A DNA stretch of 41,296 nt from Sphingomonas pruni NBRC 15498 (GTDB lineage Bacteria > Pseudomonadota > Alphaproteobacteria > Sphingomonadales > Sphingomonadaceae), in assembly GCF_001598455.1 (NCBI RefSeq), contig NZ_BCYZ01000039.1, forward strand, positions 1 to 41,296, written 5' to 3'. Shown here in pieces: positions 7,135 to 14,914 of this stretch. The notes beneath the pieces were generated by a model that was given only the letters and a program-made list of their open reading frames with translations, was not told where the DNA came from and searched no databases. Each line of letters opens with the position of its first letter. Position 1 is the stretch's first letter. A program made the translations under genes and the position numbers.

Positions 7135-9855
7135 ATGCCTGGTCGGATGCGTCGCTGGGGCGGCGCATTGAGACATGACAAAGTTGCATTGGTGTTGGCT
7201 GGAATTGCCGCGCTCGCTACATCTCTGTCGTTATTGGGCTGGGTAGTAAAAGTTCCAGAACTCGCCTCGTTCGGAGCGAGCTACGCGCCGGCCTGGCCGC
7301 TTACGACTGGGGGCTTTTTGCTGCTGTCGTTCGCGATGGTGATGGCTATCCTTGGCCGGCGAGCGGCAACGCCAGCGGCAATCGCGGTCCTGATTCTCGT
7401 GGCGATAGTGGTTGCCGAATCCGTGTCGGGAATCCGGCCGGGGATCGATCGACTGCTCTTTGCTGAGCAGCTTGCCCAATCGGCCGCCGCCCATCCCGGG
7501 CGTCCGGGATCCAATTCGCAGCTGTCGTTCGTGCTGCTCGCGGTGACGATATTGTGCGCACAGCGTCAGTCACCTCTGCTCGACCGGGCCGCGAACGTGC
7601 TGGCTGCTCTGGCGCTTTGCCTGGGTCTCTATTCGACGATCGCTTTGATGTGGGTCGGCCACGCGACTTCGCTCAACCAATTCTTCGTCGCTCCCTTGCC
7701 GGCGGGTCTGGCGTCACTGGCTATCGCGTGCTCTTTTTTGTGGTGGAAGCACGAGGCGGGGTGGACCGGTCTTCTGTCGGGCGATCGCTTGCGTCAGCCG
7801 TTGGGCTGGTTGGTGCTGCCGATCCTGTTCGTTCTGCCCGCCGTCCCGATCGTCCTCGAACACTGGGCGATCAGGACCGGCAATGCGCCCTTCGAAGGTG
7901 CCGCCTTGATCGCGATCCTGGTCAACATGCTGATCATCGGTACGATCCTGCTGCTCGTCGCCGATCGGCTGACTCGTCAGCGCATGGCGCTGGGCGATCT
8001 CAGCGACGCGCTCGACAGCGCGGCTATCGCGCTGGTCGGACCGGACGGCACGATCCTTCATTGGACGCGGGGATGCGCGGAACTCTACGGCTGGTCGGCC
8101 GACGAGGCGGTGGGACGCAACAAGCATGATTTGCTGCGATCGCGCGAGGTTGAGGGTCACACGATCGATATCGCCCAAGGCGGTGGGCCGTCGCCCGACC
8201 AATCGGAAGCCGAGTTCGTCGAACGCCGGCGCGACGGCACGGAATTGCGCGTGGTCGAGCGCCGCCGCTCGCTGCACCGCGCGGGGCGCAACGAGATGAT
8301 CGTCCTGAAGATGCTCGACATCACCACGCGGGTTGAGGCCGAGGAGGAACTTCGGGTCAGTGAGAACCGCCTGGCAATCGCGGCGGAGGTCAATGAGATC
8401 GGCGTTTTCGATTGGAATGTTGCGAGCGGGCAGATCAGTTGGTCGCCCGGGTCGGAACAGCGTCTCGGATTGCCGGCCGGGGCGATCGACACCTTCGACA
8501 AATGGCGCGATCATGTCGATCCCAGGGACCTATCCGACGTGATGGCGTCGATCGACAGCGCGGTTGCCGACCAGCGCGACCGGTTTGCCTTCCAATACCA
8601 ATTCCTTCCCGAAACCGGCCCACCGCGCATGCTCGAAGGAACGGCGCGTTGCCTTTACGACGAGCGCGGCAACCTGGTGCGGTCGGTCGGCTCGATCATC
8701 GACGTCACGCAGCGTAATCGTCGCGAGGCGGAAATGCGGCTCGATTCGATGATCGAGACGGTACCCGATGCGACGATCGTCATCGATGAACTCGGGGTCA
8801 TCAAGAGCTTCAGCCGGGTCGCGGAAGCGATGTTCGGCTATTCGGCGGAGGCCGCGATCGGCTGCAACGTCATGATGCTGATGCCCGATGGCCTCGCGGC
8901 ACAGCACAATAATGCGATCATCGACTATATCCGGACCGGCGAGCGCAAAGTTATCGGAAAGACCCGCGAACTGACCGCGCGGCGCGCCGACGGCACGCTC
9001 TTCCCGGTCGAGCTGAACATCGGCGAGACGCAGATCGGCGAGACGCGGATCTTCACCGGAATCATCCGCGACGTATCCCGGCGGCTGTTCGAGGAGCAGC
9101 GGTTGTCGGATCTCAGCGCGGAGCTGGCGCATATTTCTCGCCAGGGCGCGATGAGCGAGCTTGCCGCCGATTTGGCGCACGAACTCAATCAGCCGCTCAG
9201 CGCGACGGCGAACTTCATCGCCGCCGCGCGCATGCTGATCGAACAGGGGGCGGGGGGCGAACGCGTCGCCGATCTGCTCCACATGGCGGAGGAGCAAACG
9301 CAGCGGTCGGGTGACATCATCCGACGGTTGCGCGACTTCCTGGCAAAGCGCGATATCGAAATGCGCCCAGAATCGTTGGCCGATGTCATCAGCGATGCGG
9401 TCGCGCTGGTGTTTTTCGGCACCGGTCGCGAGGAGATCGAGCTCAACTATGATCTCGACCCGGCGAGCGACACGATCTTCGCCGATCGCGTGCAAATCCA
9501 GCAGGTCCTGGTCAATCTGTTGCGCAATGCCGTCGAGATATTGCGGTCGGTGGAAGCCGGTCGTCCGCGCCGGATCGCGATTCGATCGCGATCGAGAGAC
9601 GACATGGTCGAACTGACGATCCAGGATTCCGGACCCGGCATTCCCGACGCACTGAGCGAACAACTCTATGCCCGCTTCTCGACCACGAAAGCGGGCACGG
9701 CGATGGGAATCGGCCTGTCGATTTCGCGGCGTATCGTCGAGGCGCATGGCGGCGCCCTGACGGCGGAGAACCAACCGGAAGGAGGAGCGGCGTTCTGCTT
9801 CACCCTGCCGGTGTTCAAGGAGGTGGAAGATGATCCGGAACATCTACCTGGTTGA
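7135..9855 (+). CDS. fixL: FixL-like membrane sensor histidine kinase with three PAS domains (probable haem O2 sensor)
   Basis: The protein has 906 residues. Residues 18-276 hold about seven to eight membrane helices. Three PAS domains follow: about 288-400, 410-525 (with the SWSPGSEQRLG pattern of PAS_3), and 536-650. The last PAS closely matches the FixL haem domain: GYSAEAAIGCNVMMLMP, His591 at the position of the FixL axial haem ligand (His200 of Bradyrhizobium FixL), Arg611 at the distal Arg220 position, and RRADGTLFPVELNIGE. The kinase core has the phospho-acceptor His682 in AHELNQPLSA, the N-box Asn798, and ATP-lid glycines DSGPGIP (831-837) and GTAMGIGLSI (854-863). The 3' end overlaps the next gene by 26 bases. 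Haem binding is inferred from these residues; R206 and H214 of FixL are not conserved. Confidence 0.88.
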   Translation: MPGRMRRWGGALRHDKVALVLAGIAALATSLSLLGWVVKVPELASFGASYAPAWPLTTGGFLLLSFAMVMAILGRRAATPAAIAVLILVAIVVAESVSGIRPGIDRLLFAEQLAQSAAAHPGRPGSNSQLSFVLLAVTILCAQRQSPLLDRAANVLAALALCLGLYSTIALMWVGHATSLNQFFVAPLPAGLASLAIACSFLWWKHEAGWTGLLSGDRLRQPLGWLVLPILFVLPAVPIVLEHWAIRTGNAPFEGAALIAILVNMLIIGTILLLVADRLTRQRMALGDLSDALDSAAIALVGPDGTILHWTRGCAELYGWSADEAVGRNKHDLLRSREVEGHTIDIAQGGGPSPDQSEAEFVERRRDGTELRVVERRRSLHRAGRNEMIVLKMLDITTRVEAEEELRVSENRLAIAAEVNEIGVFDWNVASGQISWSPGSEQRLGLPAGAIDTFDKWRDHVDPRDLSDVMASIDSAVADQRDRFAFQYQFLPETGPPRMLEGTARCLYDERGNLVRSVGSIIDVTQRNRREAEMRLDSMIETVPDATIVIDELGVIKSFSRVAEAMFGYSAEAAIGCNVMMLMPDGLAAQHNNAIIDYIRTGERKVIGKTRELTARRADGTLFPVELNIGETQIGETRIFTGIIRDVSRRLFEEQRLSDLSAELAHISRQGAMSELAADLAHELNQPLSATANFIAAARMLIEQGAGGERVADLLHMAEEQTQRSGDIIRRLRDFLAKRDIEMRPESLADVISDAVALVFFGTGREEIELNYDLDPASDTIFADRVQIQQVLVNLLRNAVEILRSVEAGRPRRIAIRSRSRDDMVELTIQDSGPGIPDALSEQLYARFSTTKAGTAMGIGLSISRRIVEAHGGALTAENQPEGGAAFCFTLPVFKEVEDDPEHLPG
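9817..9824 (+). promoter_or_regulatory. Strong ribosome binding site of the fixJ-like gene inside fixL
   Basis: AAGGAGGT, fully complementary to the 16S tail, lies inside the end of the kinase gene, five bases before the ATG of the response regulator. It fixes the start at 9830 and implies high, coupled translation of the regulator. Confidence 0.8.
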
Positions 9856-10450
9856 CGACGATGATGCCGTGCGGGCGTCGTTGCACGGCCTCTTGTCGCT
9901 GCGTTCCGATCTCGTCGTGCGGAATTTCCGCTCGGGCGACCAGTTTCTGGAGCGCATTCCCGAGTTGGAATCGGGTGTTCTGCTCCTCGATTATCACATG
10001 CCCGGAAAAAACGGGATCGAGGTTCTGCAGCAACTCGGTTCACCTTCGCCCGCGCGTTTCCTGACCATCATCCTGACGGGCGAGGGCAATATCGATATCG
10101 CGGTGCAGGCGATGAAGGCCGGCGCGTTCGATTTCCTCGAGAAGCCCTACAAGGCCGACGCCCTGTTGGAGGTGATCGACAAGGCGTTCGAGCGCGTGGA
10201 GCATGAAAGCGCGGGATCGGTGCAGGTCGAAGCCGCGCGCGCCAAGGTGGCGGTGCTATCGCCGCGCGAACGCGATGTCCTGACCGGACTGATCGAGGGC
10301 CGGTCGAACAAGATCATCGCCTATGATCTCGCGATCAGTCCCCGCACGGTCGAAATCTATCGCGCCAACCTGATGACCAAGATGGGCGTGCGCAGTTTGT
10401 CCGAGGCGCTCCGGGTTGCGTTCGCCGCCGGCCTCATTGCGATGGGCTAG
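9830..10450 (+). CDS. fixJ: FixJ-family response regulator (receiver plus LuxR-type HTH)
   Basis: The product is 206 residues. The receiver domain (1-120) has the acidic pocket VDDDD (8-12), phospho-acceptor Asp54 in LLLDYHMPG, Thr83 in ILTGEG and Lys105 in LEKPY. A short linker joins it to a GerE/LuxR helix-turn-helix (about 142-206) with LSPRERDVLTGLIEGRSNK and ISPRTVEIYRANLMTKM, which is the typical FixJ pattern. It overlaps the FixL-like gene by 26 bases and is surely its cognate partner. In rhizobia and Caulobacter, FixJ turns on fixK and microaerobic respiration genes; no fixK is present in this window, so the regulon lies elsewhere. Confidence 0.92.
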   Translation: MIRNIYLVDDDDAVRASLHGLLSLRSDLVVRNFRSGDQFLERIPELESGVLLLDYHMPGKNGIEVLQQLGSPSPARFLTIILTGEGNIDIAVQAMKAGAFDFLEKPYKADALLEVIDKAFERVEHESAGSVQVEAARAKVAVLSPRERDVLTGLIEGRSNKIIAYDLAISPRTVEIYRANLMTKMGVRSLSEALRVAFAAGLIAMG

Positions 10451-10775
10451 ACCTCCGCCAGCCGTCCAATATCTCGACGAGCCGGCGGATGGCACCGTTC
10501 CGCGAGAGTCGCACCGGTCGATCGTCGAGGCCGCCGCGCGTTCCATTGAGGATAACGACCTGCAACCAGGCCGGCGATACTTCGCTCGCGGCTTGCCCGA
10601 TCGGCCCGTCGTCGGTGACGAGCACGGCGGTTTCGATCGCCGTACCTGGCATGCCTTGCATGAGCTGATCGACCCCGATCGTGACGACATTGATGCCAAT
10701 CATGGTCAACCGCGCAGTGAGCGCACTGCGCAGGTCACTTTCGGAGATCAGCAGGACGATCAGATCAAGGGACAA
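10434..10775 (-). CDS. Small receiver-like protein, candidate FixT-type inhibitor of the FixL-like kinase
   Basis: The product is 113 residues with a TTG start. It reads like a stripped-down receiver domain: LDLIVLLISESDLRSALTARL matches beta1-alpha1, TAVLVTDDGP matches beta3 where the phospho-acceptor would be, WLQVVILNGTRGG matches beta4, and the end is a helix. The canonical acidic pocket and conserved Lys are missing. Its stop overlaps the end of the fixJ-like gene by 17 bases, so the two genes are convergent. Position next to fixLJ, size and fold suggest FixT, the small receiver-like feedback inhibitor of FixL known from Sinorhizobium and Caulobacter. It has no cysteine, so it could not carry the Fe-S cluster described for Caulobacter FixT. 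The identification is an inference. Confidence 0.55.
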   Translation of the reverse strand: MSLDLIVLLISESDLRSALTARLTMIGINVVTIGVDQLMQGMPGTAIETAVLVTDDGPIGQAASEVSPAWLQVVILNGTRGGLDDRPVRLSRNGAIRRLVEILDGWRRSSPSQ

Positions 10776-10837
10776 GATGCGACATCCAGATGGAGTGGGG
10801 CTGCCGGGAGGCTAATCCGCTCTCGCCGATTAGTCGG

Positions 10838-10856
10838 CTAGGGAAAGTTACGTAGC
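10838..10856 (-). promoter_or_regulatory. Candidate FixJ-type operator upstream of the receiver-like gene
   Basis: Read on the minus strand this is GCTACGTAACTTTCCCTAG, 62 bases upstream of the TTG start of the receiver-like gene. The TACGTA core followed by a TTTCCC block resembles FixJ boxes as I remember them from fixK promoters. The match is from memory and not scored. The rest of 10776-11044 between this gene and the diguanylate cyclase shows no gene. Confidence 0.35.
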
Positions 10857-11044
10857 AGCGCTCGTACGAAGTCATCTTGCTCGTCCGCAGTTACCACGCG
10901 GTACCAACAGCTTAGGTATTTGACCGCGCGGCGGAATGGTCTCCAAAGCGCGTATAGATGGCCTCGCGACGCGGCCGACAATTCGGGCGCAACGTCATGA
11001 CGCGTGTGGTGGCGCGCCGGTGGCCGTGCCGGGCGAAAGGGAAC

Positions 11045-12208
11045 TCAGGCGCTGAGACGAAGATCGGGTTCGACGTTGGCCGGTTCGAATTGCGCAATAC
11101 CGCCGCCCTTGTTCTTGATGCCGCAAAGCGCTTCATCGGCTTGGGCGATCAGGCGATCGAGATCCGCGCCGCCCGCCGCCGCTTCGGCATAACCGATGCT
11201 CGTGCCGATCGAGATATCATGGCCGTCGATCGAATAAGGCTGAGCGATCGCCCTGGCGATCCTGCGCGCGAGAAGCTCCGCCTCTCCGGCATGCGCCATT
11301 TGGGTCTGCACCACGACGAACTCGTCTCCGCCGATCCGTGACGCGAAATCGCTCTTGCGCAAGAGCCCCTGCAATCGGCCCGACACCGCCTTCAGCAATG
11401 CGTCGCCGGTGGGGTGGCCATACCGATCGTTGACCGGCTTGAACCGGTCGAGATCCAGACAATGGACCGCGATCGTGTCGCGCGGGCCGCTCTTGGCAAC
11501 GCAGATGTCGAAGCGCTCGCGCAAGCTCAGGCGGTTGGGCAGGTTGGTGAGATGGTCGGAGCGCGCCAACGTCGCGAACAACTGGCGCCGGGTGATTTCC
11601 GTCGCGGCCAGACGGTAACGGGCGAACACGCTCTGGATCCCGCCGGCGAGGAAGATCGCGAGCAAAGCTCCGGTCGCCCAAAAAGTGATGTCCGGGAAAG
11701 ACCAGGCGACGATGATCGTTGGCACGATGGCGATCAGCATGCTCGGCACACTGATCCAGGGCCGCATCGACAAACCCGCCGCGACGCCCGCGCCATAACC
11801 GAACAACAGGCCCACGATCGCCATGCGAGTCGCCGGCGCGGCGATCATGAAGGCGCGCGCCTCGAACAGGCCGAAGATGAGCGCGAACGCGAGATAGGCC
11901 GTGGCGAAGTGCCGCTCGAAATATCGGGCCTTTTCGACGCTGAGCGCAGGGTCCGCCACGCGCCGGCGATAGAGCAGCACGACCGTGAGTCGCGCGGCGG
12001 CGGCGATCGACCCGGCGAACATCAGAAAGGTCAGCGCGCCGTCCGGCGTCTGGCTGGTGATCAGCACGGCGATCCCCAGGAACGACATTGCCATGATCGC
12101 TGTCGGCAACAGGGTCGAGAACAGGCTGGCAACCAACTCGATATAGGTGCCGTCCGGCACCCTTGCCCTGCTACCGTCCACGCGCGCCGCTCCTTTCCGG
12201 AGCGGCAT
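11045..12208 (-). CDS. Membrane-bound diguanylate cyclase (GGDEF)
   Basis: The protein has 387 residues. The N-terminal half (about 24-195) holds five or six hydrophobic helices forming an integral membrane sensor of no family I can name. The C-terminal GGDEF domain (about 215-375) has SDHLTNLPNR, DLDRFKPVNDRYGHPTGD and an intact active site GGDEF at 293-297. A textbook inhibitory site RxxD (RKSD, 284-287) sits five residues before it, so the enzyme should make cyclic di-GMP and be product-inhibited. There is no EAL or HD-GYP domain. The ATG at 12208 is preceded by GC-rich sequence without a clear ribosome site. It is divergent from nothing obvious; a tRNA gene lies upstream on the same strand. 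Confidence 0.93.
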   Translation of the reverse strand: MPLRKGAARVDGSRARVPDGTYIELVASLFSTLLPTAIMAMSFLGIAVLITSQTPDGALTFLMFAGSIAAAARLTVVLLYRRRVADPALSVEKARYFERHFATAYLAFALIFGLFEARAFMIAAPATRMAIVGLLFGYGAGVAAGLSMRPWISVPSMLIAIVPTIIVAWSFPDITFWATGALLAIFLAGGIQSVFARYRLAATEITRRQLFATLARSDHLTNLPNRLSLRERFDICVAKSGPRDTIAVHCLDLDRFKPVNDRYGHPTGDALLKAVSGRLQGLLRKSDFASRIGGDEFVVVQTQMAHAGEAELLARRIARAIAQPYSIDGHDISIGTSIGYAEAAAGGADLDRLIAQADEALCGIKNKGGGIAQFEPANVEPDLRLSA

Positions 12209-12319
12209 GTTTCCACGGAGGCGGTTAATATTCGTCCTGCCGGCGGGCCGTCGCGGCTCCGGAATTCTACCTAGATCCCGCTAGATAGTGGCGGGATCAT
12301 GCCCCGAAGCTGTAAGGAA

Positions 12320-12395
12320 TGGTGCCCAAGGGCGGAATCGAACCACCGACACTGCGATTTTCAGTCGCATGCTCTACCAACTGAGCTACTTGGGC
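12320..12395 (-). tRNA. tRNA-Phe (GAA)
   Basis: The minus strand folds as a complete cloverleaf: acceptor GCCCAAG / CTTGGGC, D-arm AGCTCAGTTGGTAGAGC, anticodon stem TGCGA / TCGCA around the loop CTGAAAA (anticodon GAA, Phe), and a T-arm with GGTTCGATTCC. The discriminator A and an encoded CCA end the gene at 12320. The length is 76 bases. Confidence 0.97.
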
Positions 12396-12425
12396 ATATC
12401 CGGCGAAGCGCGGAAGACGCGGCCT

Positions 12426-12602
12426 CTAATCGCTCGAAACCTCGCTGTCCAGTGCTTCCGGATCGGCGGGACCCGCCGGAATGCGATATCCTTCGCCAAG
12501 CCATTTGAGCAGGTCGCGATCCTTGCAGCCGCGGCTGCAGAACGGCTTGAACGCCGGGTCGGTGGTATTGCCGCAGAGCGGGCAGCTATTGGCCTTGGTC
12601 AT
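12426..12602 (-). CDS. yacG: Zinc-binding DNA gyrase inhibitor YacG
   Basis: This 58-residue protein starts MTKANSCPLCGN and carries the YacG zinc site Cys7-x2-Cys10 and Cys22-x3-Cys26 (FCSRGCKDRDL), followed by the typical LLKWLGEGYRIPAG. In Escherichia coli YacG binds GyrB and blocks DNA binding by gyrase. Its ATG overlaps the TGA of the upstream RNase gene (ATGA), so it is translationally coupled. The maf-RNase-yacG order is common in alphaproteobacteria. The identification is firm. Confidence 0.93.
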   Translation of the reverse strand: MTKANSCPLCGNTTDPAFKPFCSRGCKDRDLLKWLGEGYRIPAGPADPEALDSEVSSD

Positions 12603-13537
12603 GACGTGAACGAGATGGGGGCGCCGGTCCGCCGCGACAACTCGTCGACCAGGTCGGGATGCGCGGCCAGCCAGGCGGCGACGCGCGGTCCGGCGGACTG
12701 GGCCGGCGGTACCGGCGGCGGCGTGCGTTCGATCGCGCGCAACAGGGCCAGTGCCGCGGCGGCGACCGGGTCGGCGCGTAGCAATTCCGGCAAGGAGGCA
12801 CGGCGACGCGGACGGACGATCTGGAGGAATCCGAAGCCGTTGATCGCGGTGCGTTCGAACGGCGGGGGCAGGACGGCATCGATCGCCTCGGCCGCTGCTT
12901 GGCGCTCGGCCTTGTTGCCCAGGGTCGGGAAGTCGATCCCGATCGATCCGCCGATATCGAGCCGCACGATCGCCATCGCCGCCGCAAGCGCCGCGGCGAG
13001 CGCAAGCGGGGCGGCGGCTCCGGGGCCGTCGACGTCGAACAGGGTCATCGCCGGGGTCGGCGACATCCGCAACGCACCGCCGGCAAAGGCGATCTCGCCG
13101 GTCTCCGCCTCGTCGAGCACTTCGGACCAGCCCGCGGCCTCGAGCGCATCGGGCTCATGGGCGCGGAGCATACGGACGGGAAAGCCGCTTGCCCGGCACC
13201 GCGCCAGCAAGTCGTCGGCCGCGCGCGGCTCGGCCTCGCTCGCCGCTACCTTGGCGAGCTTTGGGCGGCCCGGTTCGGGAATGGCTTCGCGCACGACCTC
13301 GATCGTCAGCCGCGCGCCCAAGGTAATGCCAGGCGGTAAGCGCTCGATCACCGCGGCACCGAGCGGCGTTTCCACGCGGCTCAGCCCGGCGGCGACCCGC
13401 TCGATCAGCTGGCCTTCCAGCACCGCGCCGAGCTTCAATCCACCGGGCCGCTCGATCCGCGCTTTCAGGATGACGCCGTCCTCGACCAGAGCGGCGCGCG
13501 CTTCGCCGATCCCCGCTTCATACAGCCACTCAGCCAC
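12599..13537 (-). CDS. Short ribonuclease E/G family protein
   Basis: The product is 312 residues with a GTG start. It has an S1-like N-terminal part (LGAVLEGQLIERVAAGLSRVETPLG) and an RNase E/G catalytic-like region, with TLFDVDGPG and LDIGGSIGIDFPTL (about residues 165-206) at the places of the metal-binding aspartates of RNase E/G. It is much shorter than RNase G (about 490 residues) and lacks the zinc-link CPxCxG. This short form sits between maf and yacG in many alphaproteobacteria. Nuclease activity is inferred from family membership. It overlaps yacG by four bases. Confidence 0.85.
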   Translation of the reverse strand: MAEWLYEAGIGEARAALVEDGVILKARIERPGGLKLGAVLEGQLIERVAAGLSRVETPLGAAVIERLPPGITLGARLTIEVVREAIPEPGRPKLAKVAASEAEPRAADDLLARCRASGFPVRMLRAHEPDALEAAGWSEVLDEAETGEIAFAGGALRMSPTPAMTLFDVDGPGAAAPLALAAALAAAMAIVRLDIGGSIGIDFPTLGNKAERQAAAEAIDAVLPPPFERTAINGFGFLQIVRPRRRASLPELLRADPVAAAALALLRAIERTPPPVPPAQSAGPRVAAWLAAHPDLVDELSRRTGAPISFTS

Positions 13538-13576
13538 GCAGCATCTCCATACCGCGCCGACGCTCGGCCTTCCGGA

Positions 13577-13814
13577 CTCCCCTCCCTGCCAGGGAGGGGT
13601 TGGGGGTGGGTGCGCGCGTCTGCGCGCCCTCTAAAGACTCGTGGGCCGGGCGGCAGAACAGCGTCGGGCGAGGCATCGAGGCTCCCCCGACGCTTAACCC
13701 ACCCCCGTTTGCGAGATCGGCAGGTAAATCATGCCCCCGGCATGATTTAGAAATGCCTGGGGGGCATTTCGACCTGCCCATCTCCCAAGCGCCCCTCCCT
13801 TGCAGGGAGGGGAG
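13577..13814. repeat. Dispersed repeat, family B copy 1, between maf and the RNase gene
   Basis: The 296-base gap between maf and the RNase gene is filled by a structured repeat. It opens with the stem CCCCTCCCTG-cc-AGGGAGGGG and runs through GGGGGTGGGTGCGCGCGTC, AAAGACTC and GGCGAGGCATCGAG. It then has a second segment with ATCATGCCCCCGGCATGAT (a perfect palindrome) and closes with CCCCTCCCTTGCAGGGAGGGG. The first 130 bases recur at 41151-41296 in the same orientation. No ORF of substance is present. It may act as a transcript-processing or attenuation element inside the operon. Confidence 0.7.
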
Positions 13815-13833
13815 ATTAAGGGATCGATCCATC

Positions 13834-14418
13834 TCAGTCGGCCTGTGGCTGACTCAGCGGCAGGCCCGCCGAAGTCAATAACGCCCGCGTTTCGAACACC
13901 GGCAGGCCGACCACGTTGGAATGGCTGCCGGCCAGATAGCGGACGAAGGCTTCCGCCTTGCCCTGGATGGCATAGCCGCCGGCCTTGCCCATGCCTTCGC
14001 CGCTGGCGACGTACCAGTCGATCTCGGCCGGAGAGAGCGCCTTGAACGCGACGATCGTGTCGGCGACGCGGACGCGCGGCCGGCCATCGGCGCCGATCAC
14101 GCACACGCCCGAATAGACATGGTGCCGCCGCCCCGACATCAGCCCGAGCATGCGGCGCAGATCGGCCTCGTCGACCGGCTTTTCCAGGATGCGGCGCCCG
14201 ACCGCGACGGTGGTGTCGCCGGCCAGCACGATCTCGTCCGGCGCGCGCTCTACCGCCAGCGCCTTGTTCTCGGCCAGCCGCGCGACATAGGCACGCGGCG
14301 CCTCGGCCTTGAGCGGAGTCTCGTCGATATCGGGCGCGGCGAGGCGCGCGGGCACGATCCCGATCCGCGCGAGCAATTCGAGCCGGCGGGGAGACGTGGA
14401 GGCGAGGACGAGTTTCAT
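13834..14418 (-). CDS. maf: Maf-family nucleoside triphosphate pyrophosphatase
   Basis: The product is 194 residues. It begins LVLASTSPRRLELL, the Maf substrate loop with Ser and the Arg-Arg pair, followed by DIDET (30-34), AGDTTV (about 67-72), the helix with GRRHHVYSGV, and the C-terminal GKAGGYAIQG. Maf/YhdE proteins hydrolyse non-canonical or canonical pyrimidine nucleotides (dTTP, UTP) to monophosphates and can delay division. The gene lies between infA and the RNase gene on the same strand, as in other alphaproteobacteria. The start is the ATG at 14418; no strong ribosome site is visible. Confidence 0.95.
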   Translation of the reverse strand: MKLVLASTSPRRLELLARIGIVPARLAAPDIDETPLKAEAPRAYVARLAENKALAVERAPDEIVLAGDTTVAVGRRILEKPVDEADLRRMLGLMSGRRHHVYSGVCVIGADGRPRVRVADTIVAFKALSPAEIDWYVASGEGMGKAGGYAIQGKAEAFVRYLAGSHSNVVGLPVFETRALLTSAGLPLSQPQAD

Positions 14419-14424
14419 TGTTAG

Positions 14425-14484
14425 GACGTCATGCCAGCGAAAGCTGACATCTCAAGCCGCATCAAACCCCGGCTTTCGCCGGGG
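14425..14484. repeat. Small REP-like palindromes between infA and maf
   Basis: Two stem-loops occupy this gap: GCCAGCGAAAGCTGAC and, at 14467-14484, CCCCGGCTTTCGCCGGGG. The second is a one-armed variant of the paired repeat seen at 20.5, 29.8 and 37.0 kb. Confidence 0.55.
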
Positions 14485-14494
14485 CAACGGGGCA

Positions 14495-14740
14495 TTATTG
14501 CGGCCCCGGTCCGCCGCGGCCCGGCATGAAGCGATAGGTGATGCGACCCTTGGTCAGGTCGTAGGGCGTGAGCTCGACGAGAACCTCGTCGCCGACCAGC
14601 ACGCGGATGCGGTTCTTGCGCATCTTGCCGGCGGTGTGACCCAGGATCTCATGGTCGTTTTCCAGCCGGACGCGGAACATGGCGTTGGGCAGCAGTTCGA
14701 CTACCTGGCCACGCATTTCGAGAAGTTCTTCTTTAGCCAA
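14495..14740 (-). CDS. infA: Translation initiation factor IF-1
   Basis: The product is 81 residues: [20 protein letters not shown] and then the S1-like OB fold with [15 protein letters not shown] and [15 protein letters not shown], which are near-invariant in IF-1. It blocks the ribosomal A site during initiation. The start is TTG at 14740 (M-AKEE...). An ATG 12 bases upstream would add RHCL, but its own ATGAGG supplies the GAGG ribosome site for the TTG, so the TTG is the real start. A nine-residue Gly/Pro-rich extension follows the usual C-terminus. First gene of the infA-maf-RNase-yacG cluster. Confidence 0.97.
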   Translation of the reverse strand: MAKEELLEMRGQVVELLPNAMFRVRLENDHEILGHTAGKMRKNRIRVLVGDEVLVELTPYDLTKGRITYRFMPGRGGPGPQ

Positions 14741-14914
14741 ACAATGCCTCATGAGTATGCGGGCCGCGCCGCGTGACGCGCGCCCTTAGCGGATGGGGAG
14801 CGAAAAGGGAAGCTGCGCTGCCGGGTGGAGGGCGGTGTGCCTGAATTTGGCCGGTTGAAGCAACAGCCTTAACGGCCCATCTGCCCTAAGCTTGGCCGAA
14901 AGTATGGAGGCGAA

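Noticed and set aside
12288..13634. A 448-residue plus-strand frame starting before the tRNA
   Set aside because: It runs through tRNA-Phe, yacG and the RNase gene on the opposite strand, all of which have solid motifs.
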